Part shown: piece after piece, positions 1 through 9,572 of the stretch | Numbering within the stretch: position 1 is the first letter of the stretch | How the letters are laid out: every line of letters begins with the position of its first letter | Assembly (NCBI GenBank): GCA_026168455.1 | Contig: CM047429.1 | Span: 38,672,066 to 38,736,065, forward strand | Length of the DNA: 64,000 nucleotides | Direction: 5' to 3' | Source: Theocolax elegans | Taxonomy: Eukaryota; Arthropoda; Insecta; Hymenoptera; Cerocephalidae | The notes under the pieces: generated by a model | Seen by the model: the letters and a program-made list of their open reading frames with translations, nothing else | Database searches by the model: none | What the model was told of the DNA's origin: nothing | Made by a program: the position numbers and the translations under genes

Positions 1-303
1 TGAAAATATATTTATTTTTTTTTTAGTTAAAATTTTGTGAATTTAAAAATGTATTTTTTCGCTTGCCTAGGACATTTTTTTAATTTTTATATGAAATACA
101 TTTTCCAAAGGCATTTTCAACGTTGCTCAAACGTTGTTACAACGTTATTTCCACCTATGGCGGCAACTTACAAAAATCTTAGCGTACATGTCCCACGTTG
201 TAGCAACGTTGCTCCAACGTTTCAACAACTTTTATAACAATGTTGTAACGTTGTCAAAACAACGTTTCCACAACGTTGCCACAATGTTGTGTGCTAGTAG
301 GGG
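1..303. repeat. Partial foldback element, CAACGTT family (right arm)
   Basis: This stretch is dense in the motif CAACGTT and its complement and ends in GTGCTAGTAGGG at 292-303. It matches, with few differences, the arms of the complete 735-bp foldback element at 15348-16082, whose left end is CCCTACTAGCACACAAC. Only one arm is in the window; the rest lies to the left. Its right edge falls inside the cytoplasmic tail of the envelope pseudogene at 303-1920, so it inserted into that gene. Confidence 0.8.
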
Positions 304-1920
304 ATTACATTGTATTGTCGGATCAACTGATCGCATTGGGACGTATTCTACTTTGTCTTTTCTTGATTTCCTAATACATTTTTGGAAAATATATCGACAT
401 AGTAATATCCATCCGGCAAGAAGCATTAGTGTAATAACCAATCTATGTAAGTAAGCATCAGTTATTTGATTTTCAATTTTAACATTAATAGTTTTATCCG
501 GTTTTAAATCGCTCGGAAGGTTTTTCCCTGCTCCGATCAACTGCAATGTTGGTAAATAGTACGTGTCCTTTTCTCTCACCAGCAGCTCTGAAGCGTAGTA
601 GATGTTGTCGTGAACCTTAAAGTGGCAGCCCGCTGAGAGGGAAATCGTTCCTGCTTGTTGAAAAGTGTATGTCTCCTCGAATCTAGGGCAAAGTACATTT
701 ACGAGTGTAGGCTTTGCGACTGAGTAAACATAGTGTCTTGATGAGCAGTTTTAATGATGTATAAGTTCTTGCCTTTCATAAAATTAATTTTACATGAACT
801 AAAAGTTGCATAATCTTGTTCCAGTAATAATTTGCTTTCACACTCTCGTTGGAGATGCACAGGGTTTTCCCTTACGCATATATAATTCCTTTGTAATTTA
901 ATGCATCTTGACAGCTGCGTTATACTTGAAAAGGTGTGTTTTTCCTTGTTGGGAACAGAGGCTATAAAATCGTCCCTGGGTTGAATGTGCGCTGCATTAT
1001 AGATTAAATCCCCTTGTTGGAAAATTGGCACTGGAAGCATTTTGTACAAGGTGTGCGTTTCCTTTTCTACCATTGGCATTATTATTTGCATAATTATGTG
1101 ATCTGTATAAATTGTTAATTCTCTTGGAACGAACTCGGCAATTATCGCCGCATTTATTTGTTCAATTTTTACCGAACTCTTGGTCTCGGATACCTTTTCT
1201 ATCATTTTTAAAATAATTCTTAAATTGCTTGTAGCGCCGGAAAACTTTGTTGTTGACAATAAACTTGTTATCGTGTTGGCTATATCAAAGTAACTATCCA
1301 AATTTTGTAATGCTAGATTGATTGTTTCCTCATCTCTTGATTTGTCGATATCTATTACTCCTTTTTCTCCTTGTAGTATTTGTAATATTGCTTCCAATTG
1401 CTTCATTTCTACAGACATTTTTTCTAAAGTTTGGATGATTTCATTATCTATATATGCTTTTGCTGTACCTATGCCTCTTCCTAACATTGCTTCTCGAGAG
1501 TGATGTCTCATGAATTTTTTGTAAATGCGTTTTCGCCCCCCCCCCCCTCTTATCTAAAACTTCGTCCTCTGACGAATATAAAGTCGCTCAAGTGATATAA
1601 GCGTCTCTTATTCTAGAAAACTCGCGCATTTTTTCTTGTAATAAATAAATTCTGCTTATCGTTACCGCGTCCTTTAGCCTTGTGTACGTGTCGGATTGTA
1701 CAATATCATGTATTATTTTTGTAAAATTTTCTTGGATTCCGAAAACTTTCTGCGTGTCAATTGTAGTTATTATACACCATTCTTGTTTAATAAAGTCTAT
1801 TTCTTGCAATCGATTAAAAATGATGCCGGGGTTATTTCGCTCTGTTACAATTGCCTTATTTTGAGTCGTCGCAATCACAACGTGAATCACGATGAAAAAT
1901 GCGCATATAATCTTTTCCAT
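303..1920 (-). pseudogene. Retroviral envelope, baculovirus F / errantivirus type, broken
   Basis: This is the remnant of a membrane fusion envelope gene carried by an insect retroelement. The start is ATG at 1920, followed by a signal-peptide-like hydrophobic stretch (KIICAFFIVIHVVIATTQ) and then NNPGIIFNRLQEIDFI with a downstream W, a pattern of F-type envelopes. A basic RKR cluster lies near 1540, a heptad-rich helical part at about 1000-1450, then the conserved LPVPIF segment, paired cysteines (C-x7-C, CE) near 850-920, and a transmembrane helix (LVITLMLLAGWILLC) near 420-470 followed by a basic cytoplasmic tail. The frame breaks near 1512-1590, beside a long G/C homopolymer (C-run near 1540 on the plus strand), and again near 580-700. 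The C-terminus is cut at about 303 by a foldback element. Family assignment rests on motif order; no database search was done. It cannot give a full-length protein as read. Confidence 0.72.
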
Positions 1921-2125
1921 TTTGTCTGTAACATAATAATAAAAAAACTTTTTTATGTCCAATATATTGTTCCTTTATTTATGTGCGTTTGTATATATAT
2001 TTTTGTTAACATATTTTTCCTATGCGTTACAATTTATCGTATTATGTTAATTACACATATTTTTATGTTTTTCTGAGATTTATTTCAATACGCGCTTAAT
2101 ATCATCGGTATACGCATAATTTCTT

Positions 2126-2551
2126 TCATTCAGCTTTATTTTCTTTTTTCACCTCTTGAATCTTTGGATTTGTTGATTCTGCTCTACTGGTTTCTGTATG
2201 TTGATCGATTGCTTTAGTGCTTCGTTTACATAATTTTGTGCTCTCTTCGAACAGAATACTATTTTGTTTATTTACTCGCGCTGGAGTCAAGAAATTCCAT
2301 TTACGTTGTTCTCGAGGTTGTAATTGCGATGTTATACATTCGTGTAGTCCGCCATTTACGCGCGTTAGTACATATCCATTGCATTTAACTTCTTGCTCGA
2401 TAAGACATTTTTTGAAAGGAATTGGGAGTCCGCAGCAAAACATTTTAGAACAGTAAAAGTACAAATTAATTCGCGTATCGTCCGTGTAGCACTTAATGAA
2501 AACCGAATTTTTTCTGTGTGTGATAATTTTGTCGTATAACAATAATGGCAC
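2126..2551 (-). pseudogene. Unidentified cysteine-rich reading frame between the two envelopes
   Basis: An open frame of about 140 residues begins after a stop near 2570 and ends at 2126. It has several cysteines in the first half (for example CSKMFCCGLP and QEVKCNGY) and a charged, Lys/Glu-rich C-terminus. An overlapping frame upstream (2610-2520) encodes CYFCHNAYLCHYC, so the real frame may once have extended further and shifted. I do not recognise the family. It lies between two envelope-type genes on the same strand, so it may be an accessory or spacer part of the same retroelement; this is inference from position only. Confidence 0.3.
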
Positions 2552-2670
2552 AGGTATGCATTATGACAAAAATAGCAAAGTCGCTCCCAATTTCTTACTA
2601 AAACTGACATTTTTTTTATTAATACAATATACTGCTTAAACTTATAGAATATTCTTATACTGTGTGTAGG

Positions 2671-2676
<6 letters not shown>

Positions 2677-2708
<32 letters not shown>
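2677..2708. repeat. (TA)n microsatellite
   Basis: About 16 TA dinucleotides in a row, just beyond the end of the glycoprotein reading frame. Confidence 0.95.
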
Positions 2709-2711
<3 letters not shown>

Positions 2712-2731
2712 GTTCCTTTTTTTACGTAATA

Positions 2732-4353
2732 TTAATTTTTAGTCCTGAGATTAATTGAGTCTTTTATTACCACAGTAGGTTGTGCCGTGTAGATGCTAGG
2801 TTCGGGCGGGGCGAAAGGTACGTGCGAGTCCGAAAAATGTTTCGCTCGAGTGCCCGCTACTTCCGAAGGCGTAGCTTGTTCTTCCCTTTTTTTGCTTGCG
2901 TCACGCGTTGGTTTATCCCTTGCAACGTGCAGTAATAATCAAGTGACTGAATTCCAAATGGCTCCTATAATATGAAGTGACCACCCATATAAACTATACA
3001 AAGCATAACCATGTAAAATGGTATCAACTAAAAATTTTATTAAACGCCCTCTCATAAAAATGCCTGTAATAGCTGTGCTAAATGATCCGAAAGTGCATAA
3101 TTGCCCCCAAATTTTCATCCAAGTGTTATTGGCTAATTCTGCCAACGCTTCTTCATCGAATAATCGGGTAATAGACATTCCGTTTTTATCTACCTTTTTC
3201 CCGGTCATTCCTAATGCAATTGTGTTTAACATAGCTAACCTATCTACGGGAAACATAAGGTGTTGTCTTAGTGCTTGGATCTCCGCTTGGGTGTAAATTC
3301 CGCTTTTTGTAAGTTCGGTTGGCTCTGTGTAATTCCAGTTATTTTTAGTAGTTGGTTTTAAAATGTCTGGTTTTACTCCCTTATTTGTTCCTCTTGGTAA
3401 AATAGTAAACCAATCTTCTTCTAGTAAGAACATAGGAGGAATCAGAACATTGCAGGCAGCTTCGGTCCCATATTGTTTTAAAAAATAGTCTTTGCCGTCT
3501 TTGGTTACTGGTAACTCTTGGTAACATTTCGTAGTTTCTCTTCGTTGAACGTCAATTTGTACGCACTTCATTAAATGCACAACTTTTCCGGCTACCAAGC
3601 TCATGTAACCACTTTTTTTCATGATTTGATATGCAAAAACGTCAGGTGCTGATGCGTTTGAAGTAACTCTTCTTTCCAATTCGCATTTTTTAAATTGCGA
3701 TATAATGTTTTTAATTGTCCTTTCATATGTTTTTCTACGTAAACGAATTTAGAGTTTACGTATGCAAAAATGTCGAGATTTTCTATTGACGGATTTCTTA
3801 CGGCTTGGAAGGTTTCTGTTATTGGTCCCTCCAGAAAAAATAATTTTGGGTGCTCTGTTCTAATTAATTCATAAGAACACACCGGAATTTGTCCTAAAGT
3901 CGTGAAAGCAAAGGTTATCTCGCTTGATTCCATTACATATACCGGATGTTACTCATTGCCTTGTTCTACAACTTTATTAACATAACCCGCGTGTAATTCT
4001 GAGTATTTACTGCGTTCGCATGCCTGTACTGGTAACCTATCCCAAAAGGCGTACCCTGCTTCTACGTCAATACAATCATCTTGATTAAACTTACAGCGCG
4101 TACCGGATCGTAAAATAACCTCGTTAGCATTTAAGTTTACCGGTGCATAGTAATCCCTTAAAGTAATGGTAACATAGCCCGTGACTATAGCATCGTCAAA
4201 AATACCATATGGATCCGCGTACATTCCCGCGTTACTACAATCTCCTGCTTGATCTACCTTCCCAACAAACGTCATTGGGTGGACAATCGATCCGTTCAGT
4301 TTTAAGTTACTTATTACTTCGTCTCGTACTCGGTGTGTGCGGTATACATGCAT
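2732..4353 (-). pseudogene. Chuvirus/mononegavirus-like glycoprotein in a retroelement, broken
   Basis: This is a second, unrelated envelope-type gene. Landmarks in order are: a GKVDQAGDC segment, the DYYAPVN region, a Cys pair (SGTRCKFNQDDC), FWDRLPVQAC and KYSELHAGYV, a Lys-rich helix (VEKHMKGQLK), the CYQELPV motif with the following KYGTEAAC-like stretch, a GIYTQAEI motif, and a membrane segment near 3060-2950 ending YSLYGWSLHIIGAIW. After a TGA at 2939 the same frame stays open for 68 codons to 2732, giving a plausible cytoplasmic tail (APPEPSIYTAQP). This order matches the glycoproteins of chuvirus-like agents, which insect LTR elements are known to have captured. Damage: in-frame stops at 3949 and 2939, a frameshift near 3660, and a missing N-terminus including any signal peptide. 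The 5' edge abuts Gypsy RNase H at about 4360. Confidence 0.68.
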
Positions 4354-4364
4354 TCTATTATCTT

Positions 4365-5839
4365 ATGAAATGCTTAATGCAAAATATTATTGCTAGCCCT
4401 TCTTTGTTAAACGTGTCCCAACGTTTTTCAACATCCGAAAGAACTCAAGAGACGTACGCAACGGGTTGATCTTTCTCTATCTCACCTTGACTTAAGACTC
4501 CAGCAATTGCATAGCCCGAAGCGTCGGTCGTTAGATTGAAAGTAATTTCGAAATTTGGAAAAATTAATACTGGTTTTTCGCATAAACCAATGCGTAATGT
4601 CTCAAATGCCTTTTCTGTTTCTTCTGGCCATTTAAATTGAACGTCCTTTTTTAATAAATCCGTTAAAGGTTTTGCAATTTTTAAAAATTGATAAATAAAT
4701 CTTCTTCAGTAACCCGCTAAACCCAAAAATTGCTTGATATTTTTAGCATTTTGAGAGCGTGGAAAATTTCGTACAGCTTCAATTTTCCGCGAATCTGGTT
4801 TAATTCCTTCTGCACTAATAAGATGACCTAAATATGTAACTGTTTTTTTTTTAAATTCACATTTCTCTGGTTGTAATTTTAAAACCGCTTTTCGCAATCT
4901 AATAAATTCTCTAATCTCTTAATATGCTCTTGTAGAGTCTCCGAATAACAGATAATATCATCAATAAAGCAAAAAAGTTCTTTATTGATAAGTCCAGCGA
5001 GGGCAATCGAAAGTGCTCTTGAGAATGTAGCCGGCATTGTTCGTAGTAAAATGGTACAAATCTCCATTTGTGACAAACGCGGTTTTGTGACGGTCTCGTT
5101 CGTCAATTTCTATTTGATGATACGAAGCCTTAAGATCAAAAGTTGAGAATTTTTTTGATCCGCCCAATTGGTCTATTATTTCAGTTATATTCGGTAGCGG
5201 AAATTGGTCGTCTAAGGTTTTCGCATTTAATTTGCGATAGTCGATCACCATTCTGTATTGCTTGCGTCCTTGTATGTCCTCTTTCTTAGGAACTACAAAA
5301 CAAGGGATTGTGTACGATGAGGTAGATGGTTCGATAATGCCGTCTTCTAATAAGTCTTGCACTTGTCTTGCTATTTCTTCTTTATGTATCGGAGGTAATC
5401 GGTATTGTTTTGAAGTTATTGGTACATCGTCCGTTGTTGGGATTGTTAGTTCTAAAATATGTGTTGCTGTTAATTTTTTACCCGAAAGGTAAAAGATGTC
5501 GCTATATTTCTCAATTAATTTTTCTATTTCTTCTCTTTCATCAGCAGCCAAATGGTCAAGTCGTAGTAATGATTTTACCTTTTCCGCTCTCCCCTTTGGT
5601 ATGACGCATGCTAAGCGATAAACTTTATGACTACCTTTTAGTTTCTTTCCGCCTTTTCCTTTTAAATTAATTCTTAATTTAAGTAAACCCTCCAATGTAT
5701 CTTTAATAACATTTTTATGAGATTCTCCCCCAAAGGCATGTAGTTTTACATAATTTCCTAATTTATTTAGATTTTGTCTCAATTCCTTTGAGTCTCTAGC
5801 GGAAATGGTAAATGCTAATAACTGCAAATAACTGTACAT
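4365..5839 (-). pseudogene. pol: Ty3/Gypsy reverse transcriptase and partial RNase H
   Basis: Reading leftwards from 5839, the frame encodes a protease-RT linker, then RT motifs: IIEPSTSSYTIP, YRMVIDYRKLN, STFDLKASYHQIEI and, after a frameshift near 5060, FIDDIICYSETLQEHI. FIDD stands where YxDD is usual. After another break near 4890 comes the thumb (VTYLGHLISAEGIKPD, FLGLAGY). Fragments of RNase H follow to about 4365: TDASGYAIAGVLSQGE, then LSDVEKR and LAIIFCIKHF. Coding similarity stops right there; the rest of RNase H and all of integrase are missing and the glycoprotein remnant begins. The first residues near 5839 come from the arm of a foldback element, not from pol. The Gypsy assignment is secure; the exact clade is not. 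Confidence 0.82.
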
Positions 5840-6438
5840 AACTGCAAATAACTGTAAATAACTGCAAATAATTGCGAAGAACTAAAATATTTAGTTGGGT
5901 TTGAGACGCTATTAACTATTATTTGTAGCTCTTTGCAGTTTCTTGCAGTTATTAACAGTTATTTGCAATTATTAGCAGTTACCTGCAGTAATTTGCAGTT
6001 TTGTCAAATTCTAAGTAGGTTTATATAGTTTTTAGAAATAATTATTAGCAATTATTTGCAGTTTTTAGCAGTTACTAATAGATTATACCAATTATTTGCA
6101 GTTATATTCAGTTATTTGGAGTTATATGCAATTTCTTTATAATTCTATTATAGCACAAAAATAGAAGTGCAAATAATAGCAAATAATTGCAAATAACTAT
6201 TAAAAACAAATAAAAACTGCTAATATTTGCTAATAATTGCTATTAACTTTTATAATATCTGTCAAATTTGTGTTATAACTTTCAACAAAGACTAATAACT
6301 GCAGATAATTATTTGTAACTGTAAATAACTGCAAATAACTGCAAATAACTACAAATAATAGTGAAAGCGTCTCAAACCCAATTAAATATTTTAGTTATTT
6401 GCAGTTATTTGCAGTTATTTTCAAATACCATTTCCGCC
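5797..6438. mobile_element. 640-bp foldback element rich in ATTTGCAGTT
   Basis: The outer ends are inverted repeats: GCGGAAATGGTA at the left and TACCATTTCCGC at the right. Inside, both arms carry AACTAAAATATTTA and GGGTTTGAGACGCT in mirror order for about 130-150 bp. The middle is a degenerate array of ATTTGCAGTT-like units and their complement. No coding capacity is seen, so it is a non-autonomous foldback or MITE. It splits the protease-RT linker of the Gypsy remnant, and no clear target duplication is visible. Confidence 0.78.
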
Positions 6439-7060
6439 AGGGGTTATTTGTTAAGTTGTCATGATACTTTATTTCCATTAGTAGATTACTTATTCACATT
6501 TCCATGTCTTGGTTATTATTCCACAGAATTCCATTATTCATTAAACCTTCCTCTAGAAGTTTTTGTAACATGCGTGTCGAAAGTAGCAACTTTCTTCATT
6601 GAATTCGTTTGCGTCTACACTTTCATTTTGTGCTAATGCCTTTATATTTTTTGTATTATTATCAAGCCTTCCATATCTTTTCTCTTACTTCAAAATTAGA
6701 ATACTTTTCATTACTTATTTCGTTCTCGTTTCTTGGATTTGGCTGCTGGCTTGATTTATTAGTTACCTCATTACTCTCGAGTTCATTTAAAAGATTATTT
6801 TTTTTATTTTAGGAATGCTTTTGCAATATTTCTTTGTTAATTTCATGATTTAAGTCTTCTTCATCGATCTCCCTTATTACTGGGATCGGTTTGGTATTTG
6901 TTTCTAATTTCTTAATAATATTATTTTCTTCACTTGTTTCTTTGTTTACTTGTTCGATTAATTTACATACATTAGGCTTACGTACTGCCTTCGTACGTAA
7001 AACTTGATTTAGGCTTGGAATTTCATTTAGACTTCGACATTAAGTTACCTTTGAACTCGA

Positions 7061-7254
7061 TTTTAGATTTTGAATTTGATTTTGAATTTCATTTGAACTT
7101 GAATTTTGATTTAGAATTTGATTTTGAATTTCATTTGAACTTGAATTTTGATTTAGAATTTCATTTGAACTTGCATTTTGATTTAGAATTTCATTTGAAC
7201 TTGAATTTTGATTTAGAATTTCATTTGAACTTGAATTTTGATGTAGAATTTGAT
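7061..7254 (-). repeat. 30-bp in-frame tandem repeat in the Gypsy protease-RT linker
   Basis: On the minus strand a 30-bp unit encodes EILNQNSSSN about five times, plus shorter variants (QNQILNQ), giving an Asn/Ser/Gln-rich tract. The unit length is a multiple of three, so the frame is kept, though a TAA lies just before the array at about 7260. It sits between protease (7684-8620) and RT, where a flexible linker is expected. Flanking minus-strand sequence at 6800-7010 also reads open (for example KPIPVIREIDEED). Confidence 0.7.
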
Positions 7255-7682
7255 TTTAAATTGGAATTTGATTTCGCTTGGGATCTTGTATTTCCAATTT
7301 ATTTTTACATTGAGATCGAATTTGAATGTCTATCTGATTTTTGAATTGATTTCGATTACCCGGTCGGTCCTGACTTTGAGATTTAATTAGAATTGACTCT
7401 TGCTTACGCGATGGGCTTATATGTCCTCGAATTCGCGTCTCTTCTACAAGATATACTTTCTCATTAATATGATCGACCTCTCGGACACCTCCCTTCGTTG
7501 AAAATTTTCATTAGCATAATTTGTTTTTCCTGTTTCACCAAACGAATTCCTTTTAGGTGGTTTTATTACCTGTGTGATATGTTTTACGATTTCCTCACCC
7601 TCTCTTGCATTGACACTCATAGGGTTAGCGGAAATTCCCTTACACGTTCTCGTTCTCTCGTTCAATATACTGTTACGTTTTT

Positions 7683-8717
7683 CTATGACATTAATCGTCG
7701 GATCTTCATACCTTTTCTTTGTTTCGATCAATAATATGTTTTCTTCTACAAAAGGGATACAGACGTCTACAACTCTTAACATTCTTTTCGCATAATCAAG
7801 TTTTGCACCTAATTGACAGAAAAAATCGCTTCCCAGTAAACCATCTTCAATTATAGGCACGTTGTCATTTATTATATGGAATTCAATGTCAAACTTTGGA
7901 AAATGGATGTCAACTTTGCCTAAAGTGTAAATACTTTCTTCCGTGATTCCTTTAATTTCTAATATTTCATTTTATTAATATTTCGTCTTTGGTATGTTTC
8001 GTAACTTAGTAAATTGGGATCTGTCCTGAATCTAAAAAGAATTATTTCCTCGTAGCTTCTCGTATTTTTTAAGTTAATAATTGCGACTTTGCAATTTTTA
8101 CTTAATCGAAACATATCTTTTTGATGATGTTGGGTTTCCTGATTTTTTGTAGCTCGGGCGCTCAATGTATTCGGTCTGCTTGTCTCGCGCCCTGTTGTCC
8201 CTATGACATTAATCGTCGGATCTTCATACCTTTTCTTTGTTTCGATCATAATATGTTTTCTTCTACAAAAGGGATACAGACGTCTACAACTCTTAACATT
8301 CTTTTCGCATAATCAAGTTTTGCACCTAATTGACAGAAAAAATCGCTTCCCAGTAAACCATCTTCAATTATAGGCACGTTGTCATTTATTATATGGAATT
8401 CAATGTCAAACTTTGGAAAATGGATGTCAACTTTGCCTAAAGTGTAAATACTTTCTTCCGTGATTCCTTTTAATTCTAATATTTCATTTTTATTAATATT
8501 TCCGTCTTTTGGTATGTTTCGTAACTTTAGTAAATTGGGATCTGCTCCTGAATCTAAAAAAAGAATTATTTCCTCGTAGCTTCTCGGATTTTTAAGTTTA
8601 ATAATTGGCGACTTGCAATTTTTACTTAATCGAACATATCTTTTGATGATGTGGGTTCCTGATTTTTGTAGCTCGGGCGCCTCATGTATTCGGTCTCTTG
8701 TCTCGCGCCCTGTTGTC
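7683..8717. repeat. 518-bp tandem duplication in the Gypsy protease
   Basis: The unit starts at CTATGACATTAATCG at 7683 and again at 8201; the second copy runs to 8717. The copies differ mainly by single-base gains or losses in homopolymers. Copy 2 is in frame and copy 1 is not. Confidence 0.92.
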
Positions 8718-8930
8718 GGAGACCATTTTCGTTTTCCGATCGGTTCTCTCGATTTCGATTTTTAAATTCCCGTTTTCTACATTCTTCTATTATATGACCC
8801 TCTTTTTTACAGTATCGACATATCCTTTCTGTATTTGTATAATTTTGTTTTGGGAAGGTTGCATTTTGGCGACGAACACATTGATTTTCTTGCTGCTTAA
8901 ATTCATCAGCCCGTTGAACCTCGATGCAAA
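7683..8930 (-). pseudogene. Ty3/Gypsy gag end and aspartic protease
   Basis: From about 8920 leftwards the frame reads through a nucleocapsid zinc knuckle, CRYCKKEGHIIEEC (CX2CX4HX4C, near 8780-8825), a basic Arg/Asn-rich stretch, and then a retropepsin with the active site FLDSGADPNLL (near 8550) and the late motif DGLLGSDFF near 8350. The region from 8201 to 8717 translates cleanly. A second, noisier copy of the same 518 bp follows at 7683-8200 and is full of one-base indels. Beyond it an open frame continues to 7444. Gag upstream of about 8930 is absent, and I see no LTRs for this element. Confidence 0.75.
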
Positions 8931-9315
8931 GACTCCCCTTACAATAGAAATGCGGTATAGACTAATTGGGATTTTAAAAGGGATAGGAAAATGACTGGTG
9001 TTTAAAGGTTTAAAGATACTGAACAATGACTTTCGATTTTCTTGCTTTATTTCGCGTTAAATTTCGGATACAGGTTTTTACCTTACTTAAGAAAGGACTA
9101 AAGAGCAAGAGCACCCACCCCCGGCGCGACATCCCTATTTATATCAAGAGTTTGGGGTGGAGTTTTGGTTTCTCTTGACCAATCAGATTTGGTTATAACA
9201 TTATACATTTACTTAATTAATTTATTCTTTGTCCTGCGTGTTCTAATTAAGTTATTGGCTAGAATTTTTTAAGGCGGTTCCTGTCTTGACAAGGACATCC
9301 TACTTTGAGTATTAA
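8931..9315. other. No gene recognised
   Basis: Mixed-composition sequence between the gag remnant and a GT-rich tract. It could contain degraded Gypsy 5' sequence or LTR, but no second copy exists in the window to prove it. Confidence 0.4.
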
Positions 9316-9392
9316 ATGCGTGCGCACGTGTGTGCGCATGTGTGTGTGTGCGTATGCGTGTGTGTATGTGTACGCGCATGTGTGTACGTTGC
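9316..9392. repeat. GT-rich imperfect microsatellite
   Basis: Runs of GTGTGTGTG mixed with GCGCA and TACGC. Open frames on both strands here are artefacts of the dinucleotide repeat. Confidence 0.9.
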
Positions 9393-9572
9393 GTCTATTA
9401 TGACGCGACAGTATTGTAGGTGCAGAATCCATACAAAATCCGTACCGAATCCGTACGAACTTTTTCAACAGGGATACCACTCCGTTCACTCATATTTCGC
9501 CCATCGAGATCGAGATATTCACAAAATTTCGAGACAGTGTTTCAATTTTCGAGATTCTCGAATGTTATTTGA

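Noticed and set aside
7061..7254. CRISPR-like or regulatory 30-bp repeats
   Set aside because: They read in frame as an Asn/Ser/Gln-rich linker on the strand of the Gypsy pol and have no spacers.
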